From NCBI RefSeq assembly GCF_004151245.1, contig NZ_JUIW01000010.1, forward strand, positions 150,140 through 214,139: DNA of 64,000 nt. The letters run 5' to 3'. The stretch is from Flavobacterium beibuense. Its GTDB lineage: Bacteria; Bacteroidota; Bacteroidia; Flavobacteriales; Flavobacteriaceae. Below are positions 43,105 through 52,794 of this stretch, piece after piece. Under the pieces are notes generated by a model. The model searched no databases. It was not told the origin of the DNA and was given only the letters and a program-made list of their open reading frames with translations. The translations under genes and the position numbers were made by a program. Each line of letters opens with the position of its first letter. The stretch's first letter is position 1.

Positions 43105-45486
43105 TTAATAATTGAATTTTAACTGTAGTATAAAGTTTCTTCCTATGTCATCGGTATGCAGCCTTTGACGGTTAAGGTAATCCCTGTAGGAAGTATTGAA
43201 AATATTGTTTACGGTAAAGCTTACCGATGTAAGGGTTTTACCCAGTGTGAAATCCATTCCTGAGCTGAAGTTAAGCAGATGGTAGCCCGGCGGGGGAGTG
43301 CTTACATCTACCAATACCGGAACCAGTTCGCCATCCTGGGGGACATCGGCATAAAAATTATAGTTGGGGTAGCGGTTTTGTTTAAATACTGCCTGACTGT
43401 TCAATTCCAAATAGGAATTATGCCTGTCGTTAAATGTATAAAGGAGGGAATTATCCATAATAAAAGGCGGCATGTCTATAAGCGGTTCATCGGTATCTCT
43501 GTTGGTGCCGTGCACATAAGCCATATTTAGGCTGTATTTTAAATGTTTACCGAGGTATACATCCGAATGGAAATCAACTCCGGTAAGCAGTGCGTCATCT
43601 TGGATGTATTGGTACACAGGGAATGATCCGCGTATGGTGTACTCTGCCCCTGTGGGCTTAAGGAAAATAAAATTGCTAATAAAATTAGCATAGGGTGTGA
43701 TCTCAAAACTAATAATGCTCCCCTGTTTTTTAAGTGTTGTTGATAGCTTGTAAGATTCCTCTTTTTGAGTACGTAAATCACCCAGTTCTATGGTTCCGTT
43801 AGAGTGGTGCAGCCCATCGCTAAAAAGTTCTGATGGGTTTGGATTACGCATGGCCAGCCCCGCATTGGCTATCAATTCCCAGTTAGGGTTGAATTGCTTA
43901 TTGATGCCCAAGCTGGCGGATATATTGTTGTAGGTGAATTTTGGATTAGTGAGCCATTGCGTGCCATAATCGACAACTATAAAATTGTCAAATTCCCCCT
44001 CGTAGCCTAAGCTTGTCCATCGGCTTTTCTGATAAAACTTATCTGCATCTACATGAGAGAAATCGTAGCGTAAACCTGCTTCAGCACTAAAGCTGTTGGT
44101 AAAGCGGTGTGCTGCTATAGCATAGGCGCCCGCATCGGTACGGTTATAGTTGGGTATAAGAGGGCGTATTCCCGTATCAGGACTCGCCTCGTTGTTTTGC
44201 ATAGCGAAGCTTACACCACTTTTAAGTGTATTGTCATCTTTCTCGTATTTCCAGTCGGCCTGTAGTGAATGGGTTATAAGGGTGAGGTCAAGGGCTGCTT
44301 TATTGCGGTCGTCACCACGGCGTATGTCAAACTCTTTCCTGTGGTTAAGCTGAAAAGCATATTGAAGTGCCAGTTTTGAAAACGGACTAAGATCTGTGTT
44401 GAAGTTGAGCTTAGCCAAATGATGCTGGATTTCCTGTTTGGGTGCTTTAATGGTATAGGTAAACGGATTGACTACTGCCGGGATGCCGCTGTTTATTGCG
44501 TTTGCCAAATCGGCGGTGCTACCTATGTGTGTAGCCGAAGCAATGCCTATGGTGGCGTTATAAAAACTGTAGCTAGCAGAAAGATCATAGGTGTTGGCTA
44601 TGTACTTAACGTCACCAAAAAAGTTTCCTTCCCTGTTGCCTGTATTGGAGAGCACATAATCGGGCGATTCACGATCACCAAAGTACTTGAATGTTCCTCC
44701 CACATTCCACGCCCAGCCTTTTTCGGCACCTTTATGCAGGCTGCTGGTAACACTGCCGCCGCGACCGTTTGAATTTAATGAAACGATTGACCTGCCATAC
44801 AATGTATCCTTTAAAACCGATACCGGTTCCACCAGTACAAGTCCGCCAATAGCATCGCCGCCATATTGCAGGGCAGAGGCACCCTTTATAACCGAAACCT
44901 TTCCTGCCGAGTTGATATCCAGGTTAGGCGCATGCTCTGTACCCCACTGTTGGTCTTCCAGTCTTACATTGTTTACCAAAACAGGAACCCTGCTGCTGTG
45001 AAGTCCGTTAATAACGGGTTTTACAATGCTGTTTCCTGTTTTAAGGGAATATACGCCCGGTATTTCCTTTAAGGCATCGCCTAATGTGGCACTACTATAT
45101 TTTTCAAGTGTTATGAGTTTTACATCCTGCTTTACAACAGCACTTTTTGAAACTCTTGCTGACTCACTCAATACCACCTCTTCCAGTTGGGTGCTTTGGT
45201 ACCTAAGTACGGCATTAAGCACCATATCCTCTCGGATATCGATAATGGTATCAAGAGCGGAATACCCGATATAGGATATCACAACCCTTTGTTGTCCATT
45301 TGAGATATTGTGTAATTCGTATGTCCCAGCCGGATTGCTAAGGGCGTGCCGTTCGCCTATGTGTATATGAGCCCCGTCCAGAGGCTGGTTTTTGGTATCA
45401 GTCACCTTTCCGCTAAGCGTACTTTGAGAATAGGTGCTGTTGCTCATTGCCACCAGGGCAAAAAGCAATAGTATATTAAATCGCAT
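43105..45486 (-). CDS. TonB-dependent receptor with carboxypeptidase-like N-terminal domain
   Basis: A 793-aa outer-membrane receptor with a signal peptide (to about residue 20). An N-terminal carboxypeptidase-regulatory-like domain (about 22-105, LSGKVTDTKNQPLDGAHIHIGERHALSNPAGTYEL) precedes the plug (TLGDALKEIPGVYSLK and SVIKGASALQYGGDAIGG, about 135-225) and the beta-barrel, ending NDIGRNFILQLKFNY-like. The plug and barrel indicate energised import of a scarce ligand. The upstream His-rich gene and downstream lipoprotein suggest zinc or copper, but this is inference. Confidence 0.94.
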   Translation of the reverse strand: MRFNILLLFALVAMSNSTYSQSTLSGKVTDTKNQPLDGAHIHIGERHALSNPAGTYELHNISNGQQRVVISYIGYSALDTIIDIREDMVLNAVLRYQSTQLEEVVLSESARVSKSAVVKQDVKLITLEKYSSATLGDALKEIPGVYSLKTGNSIVKPVINGLHSSRVPVLVNNVRLEDQQWGTEHAPNLDINSAGKVSVIKGASALQYGGDAIGGLVLVEPVSVLKDTLYGRSIVSLNSNGRGGSVTSSLHKGAEKGWAWNVGGTFKYFGDRESPDYVLSNTGNREGNFFGDVKYIANTYDLSASYSFYNATIGIASATHIGSTADLANAINSGIPAVVNPFTYTIKAPKQEIQHHLAKLNFNTDLSPFSKLALQYAFQLNHRKEFDIRRGDDRNKAALDLTLITHSLQADWKYEKDDNTLKSGVSFAMQNNEASPDTGIRPLIPNYNRTDAGAYAIAAHRFTNSFSAEAGLRYDFSHVDADKFYQKSRWTSLGYEGEFDNFIVVDYGTQWLTNPKFTYNNISASLGINKQFNPNWELIANAGLAMRNPNPSELFSDGLHHSNGTIELGDLRTQKEESYKLSTTLKKQGSIISFEITPYANFISNFIFLKPTGAEYTIRGSFPVYQYIQDDALLTGVDFHSDVYLGKHLKYSLNMAYVHGTNRDTDEPLIDMPPFIMDNSLLYTFNDRHNSYLELNSQAVFKQNRYPNYNFYADVPQDGELVPVLVDVSTPPPGYHLLNFSSGMDFTLGKTLTSVSFTVNNIFNTSYRDYLNRQRLHTDDIGRNFILQLKFNY

Positions 45487-45539
45487 GATAATTTCAGTTC
45501 AGTAATGAATAAAGTCACGTTTAAATACGTGCTGTTACT

Positions 45540-45573
45540 CCCCTCTCTATTGGAGAGGGGCCGGGGGGGAGGC
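45540..45573. repeat. G+C-rich palindromic intergenic sequence (REP-like)
   Basis: CCCCTCTC/GAGAGGGG is followed by a CCGGGGGGGAGG tract, directly after the stop of the His-rich gene. The motif resembles a dispersed repeat seen in Bacteroidota genomes. Only one copy is in this window. Confidence 0.5.
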
Positions 45574-45933
45574 TTATACTGAAAGAGGGGGACCGCGGTG
45601 TGCGAAAAGGCTTCCGGCAAATGAAGGAGAACCTTCAATACTGCTGAAAGTGTAGTGTATTTGTTTATAAGGGAAATAAAGCCTTAGGCAAAACTGCTGT
45701 GGTGCCACAAAAAAGTCGAAGTGGAAACTACATACACAACAGTCGTCATCGTCGTGCTGTTGTGTGTGGTCTGTTCCGCTAAACTGTTTTACAGTTTTAG
45801 ATACTTCGGTATGTTTGTGGTAATGCCCGGCAGCATAATGCTCGTGGCTAAAGGCGTGAAAAGACTGAAAGGCAGTTGTAAGGAGTACAACAGCCATAAG
45901 TGCAAGGTTAAATATTGCAAACTTTCTTTTCAT
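45574..45933 (-). CDS. small histidine-rich exported protein
   Basis: A 119-aa protein with an N-terminal hydrophobic signal or anchor (about residues 8-26), followed by HAFSHEHYAAGHYHKHTEV, then GTDHTQQHDDDDCCVCSFHFDFF. The His, Asp and Cys density is characteristic of metal-binding proteins found next to TonB-dependent receptors. It lies 88 bases upstream of the receptor gene, same strand, and is probably first in its operon. The C-terminal tail is not recognised. Zinc or copper binding is inferred from composition. Confidence 0.75.
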   Translation of the reverse strand: MKRKFAIFNLALMAVVLLTTAFQSFHAFSHEHYAAGHYHKHTEVSKTVKQFSGTDHTQQHDDDDCCVCSFHFDFFVAPQQFCLRLYFPYKQIHYTFSSIEGSPSFAGSLFAHRGPPLSV

Positions 45934-45992
45934 TACCGCAAAGGTAGGTAAAAAGAATTTACAATTGCAACAAGGTTGCAGTTAAAAATGTA

Positions 45993-47105
45993 TTAATAGG
46001 TTTTTATCTTCACGCAGCTTACATGTTCTATAGCCGTTTCGCTGGTTTTGGTAAGCTGTCCGGTAGTTTTATTGATCCTGAACACGACTGCCGAACTACT
46101 GTTAACGTTAGTCACAATAAGAAAGTTGCCGGTAGAATCTATGGCGAAAGTGCGTGGGTGTTTCCCGAAGGTAGACTGATAGCCGATGTTTTTTAGAGTT
46201 CCGTTTTCCCGGATAGAGAAAATAGCAATGTTGTTTTCGGTTCCCCTGTTGGTAGCATACAAAAACCTGCCATCGGGTGTGCAATGTACATCAGAACTTT
46301 CAAAGCCTTCGGTAATCGAATCTTCATGTGTTGCAATTTCCTGGGCGAGTTTCAGTTCGCCGTTGCGGTATTCATATACGGTTACAATGCCCGTCAGTTC
46401 CTCTATGCAATAAGCATATTCCCCGTTAGGATGAAAAGTAAAATGCCTTGGGCCACTACCGGGAGGGGTTTTTATTGGTGCTATTTCTGTTAGAGGTTGT
46501 TTTGTTAGTGTATCAAACTCGAAGCATCTTATTTTATCACTACCCAAGTCAGGGACAAAAACAAATTTCCCATCGGGAGAAAATACGGTTGAATGAATAT
46601 GTGAATTTCCCTGCCTTTCGGGGTTGACACTGCCTTCAAAATATCTTAAAAGCTGTACAGGGGGTTCAATGCTGCCATCAATGTTAAGAGGACAAAGAGA
46701 AATACCGCTTTCGGTATAGTTGCCGTTTATAAGCCAGTTGCCCGAAGGATGCACGGCACAGTATACCGGGTTTTCACCTCCACCTGACTGGCTGTTTACA
46801 AACGTGATGGTTTTCTTTACAGGATTAAATGCAAAACTGCTCACACTGCCCGCATTAGGTGTTTTGGTATCGGTGCAGGCATATATAAAATTCCCGGTAG
46901 GGGAAAGGGTAAGGTAAGAAGGGTTGTGTATTTTGGCTGAGGTAGCCTTTTTAAGACTGCCTTTTATCGTGTCCAATTCATAAACGTACAGGCCTTCCTT
47001 ATTTTTATCATGATTGTAAGATCCGAAAAAAGCATAGGTCTGGCTGTAGCCCTTATAGCTTAGAAATAACAGAATAAGGGAGATAAGGAAAGATTTACTA
47101 TTCAT
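45993..47105 (-). CDS. 6-phosphogluconolactonase-like (lactonase, seven-bladed propeller) protein
   Basis: 370 aa from the ATG at 47105 (MNSKSFLISLILLFLSYKGYSQ, a signal peptide); the longer frame would overlap the upstream gene further. The propeller motifs TYAFFGSYNHDKNKEGLYVYELD, NPSYLTLSPTGNFIYACTD, HIHSTVFSPDGKFVFVPDLGSDKI and GPRHFTFHPNGEYAY are typical of the Lactonase (YbhE-like) family. It is exported, unlike the classical cytoplasmic enzyme, so a sugar-lactone role is not certain. Its start overlaps the upstream gene's stop by eight bases. Confidence 0.85.
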   Translation of the reverse strand: MNSKSFLISLILLFLSYKGYSQTYAFFGSYNHDKNKEGLYVYELDTIKGSLKKATSAKIHNPSYLTLSPTGNFIYACTDTKTPNAGSVSSFAFNPVKKTITFVNSQSGGGENPVYCAVHPSGNWLINGNYTESGISLCPLNIDGSIEPPVQLLRYFEGSVNPERQGNSHIHSTVFSPDGKFVFVPDLGSDKIRCFEFDTLTKQPLTEIAPIKTPPGSGPRHFTFHPNGEYAYCIEELTGIVTVYEYRNGELKLAQEIATHEDSITEGFESSDVHCTPDGRFLYATNRGTENNIAIFSIRENGTLKNIGYQSTFGKHPRTFAIDSTGNFLIVTNVNSSSAVVFRINKTTGQLTKTSETAIEHVSCVKIKTY

Positions 47106-47283
47106 GTTCTTTAAAACTAAGGATAAAAACAATCAACGCAATAAAACACAGTAGTAATCCTCCCATAAACAGTATTCCGTTTAGGGTAGATCCCATAGTT
47201 GAGGTATAGCCAATTCCTATAGATAGCCATCCTGTGATTCCCATTCCTATTGAGCTTAATAATAATTTAGTTTGTTTTTTCAT
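47098..47283 (-). CDS. small two-helix membrane protein
   Basis: A 61-aa protein with two hydrophobic segments (about residues 8-26 and 34-55) joined by a short loop (TSTMGSTLNG). No family is recognised. It overlaps the following lactonase-like gene by eight bases, which suggests translational coupling. It is too short for functional inference. Confidence 0.6.
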   Translation of the reverse strand: MKKQTKLLLSSIGMGITGWLSIGIGYTSTMGSTLNGILFMGGLLLCFIALIVFILSFKEHE

Positions 47284-47326
47284 GATGGTAAGGGCTTATG
47301 GTTTAAGCAGATTAATTATCAAAAAC

Positions 47327-47920
47327 TTATTCCCATGGAAAAATTTCCTTTTTTTCTTCTTCTTCAAGGTTTCTGGGATTTCCATTCTCCTCAAAAATTA
47401 TTGATTTAAAGGTGTTTACAGCTTTTCGGGTTGAATTTATTTCTACCAATAGATAATAATCTCGTACACTATCTGTCATGAGCCAGTCATCTGCATAATA
47501 ATGTAAATAATCTATTTTTTCTAATAGATAGTTCTCTAGTATAAAATCCTGTATATAAAATCCTTCCGAAAGGTCATCATATTCATGCTTAATGTCTAAT
47601 TTAAATCCGCTTAAGCCTTTTATGTAAAATTTCTTTCCTGAGTTTCGGTCATAAACGAGTGCAGAACATTCAACTGTTTCTACCAGACAGTCTACATTGT
47701 TCCATATAAATACATATACAATGTTTGTTGGCTTGGTAAGGCTGTCTTTTAATTGTTGAAATATTACCTTAGTAGGATTCCAGTCTCTTTCTAGATCAAT
47801 TTTATGATTATATTCTTTCGCGAAAGAATTGACACTTTTGTCAATATCTCTATAAATCTTGTTAGAGGAACACGAGACAATGAATAATGGGATAAATAAG
47901 TATTTTATATTTTTTATCAT
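47327..47920 (-). CDS. predicted lipoprotein of unknown function
   Basis: 197 aa from the ATG at 47920; the longer frame runs through the asd terminator, so the internal start is preferred. The lipobox is LFIVSC near residue 16, followed by SSNKIYRDIDKSVNSFAKEYNH. The mature part looks alpha/beta with no recognised motif. It follows asd's terminator, so it has its own promoter or none that I can see. It may be an outer-membrane lipoprotein. Confidence 0.65.
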   Translation of the reverse strand: MIKNIKYLFIPLFIVSCSSNKIYRDIDKSVNSFAKEYNHKIDLERDWNPTKVIFQQLKDSLTKPTNIVYVFIWNNVDCLVETVECSALVYDRNSGKKFYIKGLSGFKLDIKHEYDDLSEGFYIQDFILENYLLEKIDYLHYYADDWLMTDSVRDYYLLVEINSTRKAVNTFKSIIFEENGNPRNLEEEEKKEIFPWE

Positions 47921-47926
47921 AAAACA

Positions 47927-47950
47927 AAAGGCTGCCAAATGGCAGCCTTT
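47927..47950 (-). terminator. terminator after asd
   Basis: The stem AAAGGCTGCC/GGCAGCCTTT with a four-base loop is followed on the minus strand by TTTTG. Confidence 0.9.
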
Positions 47951-47972
47951 CAAAGATATTAAATATTATAAA

Positions 47973-48962
47973 TTACACTAATCCGTTTGCAACAAGGTAT
48001 TCTGCAATTTGTACTGCATTGGTAGCTGCACCCTTACGAAGGTTATCTGCCACAATCCACATGTTAAGTGTGTTTGGCTGGCTTTCGTCACGGCGTATAC
48101 GCCCTACAAAAACATCATCCTTGCCTTCTGCATAAAGCGGCATTGGATATGTAAAAGTATCGGTATTGTCCTGTACTGTAATACCCGGCGTGTTGTGTAG
48201 TATACTACGAACCTCGTTAAGGTCAAAATCATTACTGAACTCAATGTTTACCGCTTCACTGTGTCCGCCCACGGTTGGTATACGCACTGTAGTAGCCGTT
48301 ACCCTTATCGAGTCGTCACCCATAATCTTTTTGGTTTCGCGGGTCATTTTCATTTCCTCCTTAGTGTAGCCGTTATCTTCAAACACGTCTATCTGAGGGA
48401 TAGCATTACGGTGAATAGGGTATTTGTAAGCCATTTCGCCCTGTACGCCTGAATATTCGTTCTCTAACTGCTGTACAGCCTTAACGCCTGTGCCGGTAAC
48501 CGACTGGTAGGTAGATACCACCACGCGCTCAATGTTGTACTTTTTATGCAGCGGGTTAAGTGCCAGTACCATTTGTATGGTAGAGCAGTTAGGGTTAGCA
48601 ATGATCTTGTCTTCTTTAGTAAGCTCAGAGGCGTTGATTTCCGGAACCACAAGTTTTTTTGTCGGGTCCATTCTCCACGCGCTTGAGTTATCAATTACGG
48701 TTGTTCCTGCTTCGGCAAACTTAGGAGCCCACTCTTTTGAAGTATCGCCTCCTGCAGAAAATAATGCAATTTGAGGCTTCATGGCAACTGCCGTTTCAAG
48801 ACTCACAACCTTGTACTTCTTACCGTTAAAATCGATTTCCTTACCTACAGATTTCTCTGAAGCAACAGGGATTAATTCGGTTATCGGAAAATTTCTTTCC
48901 GCAAGTACTTTTCGCATTACTTCGCCTACCATACCGGTAGCGCCTACAACAGCAACTTTCAT
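47973..48962 (-). CDS. asd: aspartate-semialdehyde dehydrogenase
   Basis: A 329-aa protein with the NADP-binding start MKVAVVGATGMVGEVMRKVL, catalytic Cys in IANPNCSTIQMVLAL near residue 128, and the C-terminal substrate-binding residues around TVGGHSEAVNIEF near 240. It makes aspartate semialdehyde for lysine/diaminopimelate, threonine and methionine synthesis. It stands alone with its own terminator. Confidence 0.96.
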   Translation of the reverse strand: MKVAVVGATGMVGEVMRKVLAERNFPITELIPVASEKSVGKEIDFNGKKYKVVSLETAVAMKPQIALFSAGGDTSKEWAPKFAEAGTTVIDNSSAWRMDPTKKLVVPEINASELTKEDKIIANPNCSTIQMVLALNPLHKKYNIERVVVSTYQSVTGTGVKAVQQLENEYSGVQGEMAYKYPIHRNAIPQIDVFEDNGYTKEEMKMTRETKKIMGDDSIRVTATTVRIPTVGGHSEAVNIEFSNDFDLNEVRSILHNTPGITVQDNTDTFTYPMPLYAEGKDDVFVGRIRRDESQPNTLNMWIVADNLRKGAATNAVQIAEYLVANGLV

Positions 48963-49043
48963 AGTATTGAATTATTAAATTATATAAATTTTGCGGCAAA
49001 ATTAGTTATAAATTTGTTTCGAAACGAAAAAATATAACAAAGA

Positions 49044-49068
49044 AAAACCGTCTTTTTCAGACGGTTTT
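49044..49068 (-). terminator. terminator after mscL
   Basis: The stem AAAACCGTCT / AGACGGTTTT has a five-base loop, with T continuing on the minus strand. Confidence 0.85.
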
Positions 49069-49113
49069 GTTAGAAATATAAGAATATGCAATGTAGCGGA
49101 AACTTCTGTAACT

Positions 49114-49548
49114 CTACTGTTTAGTTTTAAGAATGTCGCGTATTTCCATAAGCAATTGCTCCTCTGTAGTTGGTGCAGGAGGTGCTGCCGGAGTCTCGGC
49201 TTGTTTCTTCTTAGTTCTTTCATACATTTTAAGTGCAATGAAAATACAGAAACCAACAATTACAAAGTCAAGGGTTATCTGTACAAAGTTACCGTAGTTA
49301 ATGGTAACGGCATCTATTGCAGGCTGGGTTACACCGTCTACAACTGTTTCTGGTACACCTTCCTTAAGGGTAAGCTTCAGGTCTTTAAAATCAACACCAT
49401 TAAGAAGCATGCCTATAGGCGGCATTAAAATGTCGTTTGTAAAAGATTTTACGATGTTACCAAAGGCACCACCAATAATAACGGCTGTTGCCAGATTTAC
49501 AATATCACCTTTCATCAAAAAGGCCTTAAAATCCTTAAAAAATCCCAT
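49114..49548 (-). CDS. mscL: large-conductance mechanosensitive channel
   Basis: A 144-aa protein with the MscL start MGFFKDFKAFLMKGDIVNLATAVIIGGAFGNIVKSFTNDILMPPIG, a first helix with the conserved gate glycines, a second helix (about residues 87-106) and a charged C-terminal helix (EEQLLMEIRDILKTKQ). It opens under membrane tension to release osmolytes. The 65-base gap to the murF-alr gene suggests separate transcription. Confidence 0.95.
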   Translation of the reverse strand: MGFFKDFKAFLMKGDIVNLATAVIIGGAFGNIVKSFTNDILMPPIGMLLNGVDFKDLKLTLKEGVPETVVDGVTQPAIDAVTINYGNFVQITLDFVIVGFCIFIALKMYERTKKKQAETPAAPPAPTTEEQLLMEIRDILKTKQ

Positions 49549-49611
49549 AGGCTAAAATTTTGGTTAATTAAATTGATTGTTCAGCTAAAGCTAATTTACA
49601 AAAAACTTGGA

Positions 49612-52050
49612 TTATTCCTTATAAAAAACACGTTTTACCCGTTGGGAAATGCTTGTTAAAATCTCATAGGGGATGGTTCCCAGTGCGTTTGCCATTTCCA
49701 CAACTGTTGGCGCGGTGCCAAAAATTATGGCCCTGTCACCTTCTTTACAGTCTATATGGGTAACATCTACCATCATCATATCCATAGAAATGGTTCCGGT
49801 AATAACCGCTTTTTGGCCTTTTATCATTACATAGCCTTTTTCGTTACCCCAACTTCGAGGTATGCCATCGGCATATCCTATAGGCAGGGTAGCGGTGCGT
49901 ATTTTTTTGTCGGCCATAAACCTGCGGCTGTATCCTACGCTTTCTCCCGGTTCGATATCCTTTATCTGAAGGATAACCGTTTTAAGCGTGCCTACGTTTT
50001 CCAGTGCTTTTAATTCTTCGGCGTCATTGCCTACGCCATAAAGCCCTATACCCAAGCGGACCATGTTAAACTGATGTTCCGGGAAATTATAAATGCCTGA
50101 TGTGTTTAGTATATGGCGAATAGGGTTGATACCTAAAGCGTCGATTATCTTTTGAGAACGATTACTGAATTTTTCAATCTGTTCCAATGTGAAATCCCTG
50201 TACTGCGGAACATCACTTGACGACAGGTGGGAGAAAATACTCTTAACCGAAACGAAGTTGTTGTTTTTAAGCAGGTCGATGAGTTCATCCAGCTGATGGG
50301 CCTCAAACCCCAAACGGTGCATGCCGGTATCCAGTTTTATATGGATAGGGTAGTCCGATAGGTTTTTTTGCTGTGCAATAGCTATAAATGCCCTAAGCTC
50401 CCTTGCCGAATAGACTTCGGGTTCCAGGTTGTAGGCAATCATAGCATTAAAGGCGCTTGCCTCAGGGTTCATTACTATAATGGGGGTACTTATACCCGCA
50501 TTACGAAGGGCAATACCTTCGTCGGCAAAAGCCACACCCAGATAATCCACTTTATGATGTGAAAGCAGTTTGGCAATTTCATAGCTGCCGCTGCCGTAAC
50601 CAAAAGCCTTTACCATAACCATGATTTTGGTTTCGGGCTTTAGTTTTGCACGGTAAAAATTGAGGTTGTGGACTATGGCGTTGAGGTTTATCTCAAGGAC
50701 CGTTTCGTGGGTCTTCTCCTCAAGCAGTACAACGATTTCCTCAAAACGGAAACTCCTTGCTCCCTTAACCAAAATGGTCTCGTTGCTAAAACTGTTAGCA
50801 TTGTATTGTGCTAAAAACTCCTGAGTGGTTTTGTAGCTTATAAAATTCGGAAAATCCGAAAGTCTTTTGCTTATCGTTTCACCTATGCCTATTACCCTGC
50901 TAATATTATTAGCAGCCAAGAGTCGGCTTACTTTAGCGTAGAGTTCCTCTACGGCAAATCCGCTCTGGAAAACATCCGAAAGGATAATAGTTTTCTTTTT
51001 ATGGGTTTTGTGCTGTTCTAAAAAGTCAAGGGCTATTTTTAGGGATTGGTAGTCAGAACTGTAACTGTCGTCTATAATGGTGCAGTCGTTAATGCCGCTT
51101 TTTACCTGTAATCGCATTTCTACGGGATACAGTCCGGCAAGGCGCTCCCTTATGGCTTCATGGTTATAGCCCAAATGCAAAAGCAGCATAAGGCAGGTTA
51201 TGGCATTTTCTACAAATACCTCATCAAAAAACGGAATTACAACTTCAAAACTGTCGCCATTGTATTTTAAGGAAAGCAATGTCCCCTCTTGGGTTGACTG
51301 CCTGTTAAGGTTTACATCGGCATCATTATTAAAGCTCCAGGTAAAAGTTTTTTTGCCGTTCAGTTCCTGTAAAACGGCATCGTCCTTTTTAAGGATAACA
51401 ATATCTGAATCATTAAACAGTTTTAGCTTCTCCTGTATTTTCTGCTGCCTGTCGGTAAAGCCTTCATCATGTGCAGTGCCTATATGGGTAAGTATTCCTA
51501 TGCCGGGTTTTATTATGGCTGCCAGTTTTTCCATTTCTCCCGAAGTGGAAATCCCTGCCTCAAAAATACCCAGGTTGTGCTTTTCGTTAATACCGATAAC
51601 CGAAAGCGGTACACCCACCTGAGAGTTGTAGCTTTTAGGGCTTCGGATAATATTATAATCGGGGCTTAAAAGGTAGTTAAGCCATTCCTTCACTATGGTT
51701 TTGCCGTTACTGCCCGTTACCCCAATAACCGGAAAACTGAAAAGATTTCGGTAGTAAACCGCAAAATCCTGAAGTGCTTTCAGGGTGTCTTCCACTACAA
51801 AAAAGTTGGCTTTTCCTTTACTGTCGGCAGGTATATGGGTAACAACAAAATTAAGTACCCCTTTAGCGATAAGTTCAGGTATATAGTAATGTCCGTCGCG
51901 GTTTTGTCCCGGCAGGGCAAAAAACAGCGTACCGGCATTGTTTTGCAGCGAACGGCTGTCTATAGAAACATTGTCAATTTCCATATCGGGCTGTATGCCT
52001 TCAAAACGAGGGTTTACAGCCTTAATGATATCCTGTGTTTTTATGCTCAA
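49612..52050 (-). CDS. bifunctional MurF ligase / alanine racemase
   Basis: An 812-aa fusion. The N-terminal half (about 1-450) is a Mur ligase: GVTGSNGKTIVKEWLNYLL with the ATP-binding loop near residue 110, NAITCLMLLLHLGYNHEAI, and LVKGARSFRFEEIV. The C-terminal half (about 455-812) is alanine racemase: TVLEINLNAIVHNLNFYRAKL, MVMVKAFGYGSGSYEI with the PLP lysine, HIKLDTGMHRLGF, and the catalytic Tyr region GYSRRFMADKK. The fusion pairs production of D-alanine with its addition to the peptidoglycan precursor. This fusion is known in Bacteroidota. Confidence 0.94.
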   Translation of the reverse strand: MSIKTQDIIKAVNPRFEGIQPDMEIDNVSIDSRSLQNNAGTLFFALPGQNRDGHYYIPELIAKGVLNFVVTHIPADSKGKANFFVVEDTLKALQDFAVYYRNLFSFPVIGVTGSNGKTIVKEWLNYLLSPDYNIIRSPKSYNSQVGVPLSVIGINEKHNLGIFEAGISTSGEMEKLAAIIKPGIGILTHIGTAHDEGFTDRQQKIQEKLKLFNDSDIVILKKDDAVLQELNGKKTFTWSFNNDADVNLNRQSTQEGTLLSLKYNGDSFEVVIPFFDEVFVENAITCLMLLLHLGYNHEAIRERLAGLYPVEMRLQVKSGINDCTIIDDSYSSDYQSLKIALDFLEQHKTHKKKTIILSDVFQSGFAVEELYAKVSRLLAANNISRVIGIGETISKRLSDFPNFISYKTTQEFLAQYNANSFSNETILVKGARSFRFEEIVVLLEEKTHETVLEINLNAIVHNLNFYRAKLKPETKIMVMVKAFGYGSGSYEIAKLLSHHKVDYLGVAFADEGIALRNAGISTPIIVMNPEASAFNAMIAYNLEPEVYSARELRAFIAIAQQKNLSDYPIHIKLDTGMHRLGFEAHQLDELIDLLKNNNFVSVKSIFSHLSSSDVPQYRDFTLEQIEKFSNRSQKIIDALGINPIRHILNTSGIYNFPEHQFNMVRLGIGLYGVGNDAEELKALENVGTLKTVILQIKDIEPGESVGYSRRFMADKKIRTATLPIGYADGIPRSWGNEKGYVMIKGQKAVITGTISMDMMMVDVTHIDCKEGDRAIIFGTAPTVVEMANALGTIPYEILTSISQRVKRVFYKE

Positions 52051-52071
52051 GGGTAGTGTATTTTAGTTTCT

Positions 52072-52692
52072 TTACAAAAGGCCTTCTTTGTCTTCCTTTT
52101 TAGATTCTTTTGCCTGCTCTTTCATTGCCCTGAAAAAAGCTGCCCTGCTAAGGGGTTCATATTCTTCGGTTTCGCCAAGTAGTACCAGTTTGTCGTTTTG
52201 TGCCTTACGGAAACTGTAATTGGCCAGGTTTCCGGTTCGGGTGCAAACCGCATGAACTTTAGTGACATATTCGGCTGTTGCCATAAGTGCGGGCATGGGG
52301 CCAAAAGGATTGCCTTTAAAATCCATGTCAAGTCCGGCTACAATAACCCTTATGCCGTTGTTGGCAAGGTCGTTGCAAACCGATACGATCTCATCATCAA
52401 AAAACTGGGCTTCGTCTATGCCTACCACATCACACCCCTGTGCTAACAGGCGCAGTATGGAGGCCGATTCTACTGGAGTGGAGCGTATTTCGTTTGCGTC
52501 GTGCGACACTACCATGTCATCATTGTAGCGGGTGTCTATAGTGGGTTTAAAAATCTCTACACGTTGCCGGGCAAACTTTGCCCTTTTTAAACGGCGTATA
52601 AGTTCTTCGGTTTTACCCGAAAACATCGAGCCGCAGATGACTTCAATCCACCCAAATTGTTCTTTATGATTTACTGTATTTTCGAGAAACAT
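52072..52692 (-). CDS. tdk: thymidine kinase
   Basis: A 206-aa type II thymidine kinase with the P-loop [23 protein letters not shown] near residue 20, DEAQFF near residue 95 and the zinc-ribbon-containing C-terminal region ([18 protein letters not shown]). It phosphorylates thymidine in the salvage pathway. The start [22 protein letters not shown] is usual in Flavobacteriaceae. It lies 21 bases upstream of the murF-alr gene on the same strand. Confidence 0.95.
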   Translation of the reverse strand: MFLENTVNHKEQFGWIEVICGSMFSGKTEELIRRLKRAKFARQRVEIFKPTIDTRYNDDMVVSHDANEIRSTPVESASILRLLAQGCDVVGIDEAQFFDDEIVSVCNDLANNGIRVIVAGLDMDFKGNPFGPMPALMATAEYVTKVHAVCTRTGNLANYSFRKAQNDKLVLLGETEEYEPLSRAAFFRAMKEQAKESKKEDKEGLL

Positions 52693-52794
52693 TTTGTATT
52701 TTTCAGGCTGTAAAACAGAAATGTTTTATGTTACTTTGTATTTAAACAAATTTATTAAAAAAGTATTGCGCCACTCTTTATTGTTCCAAAAGTT

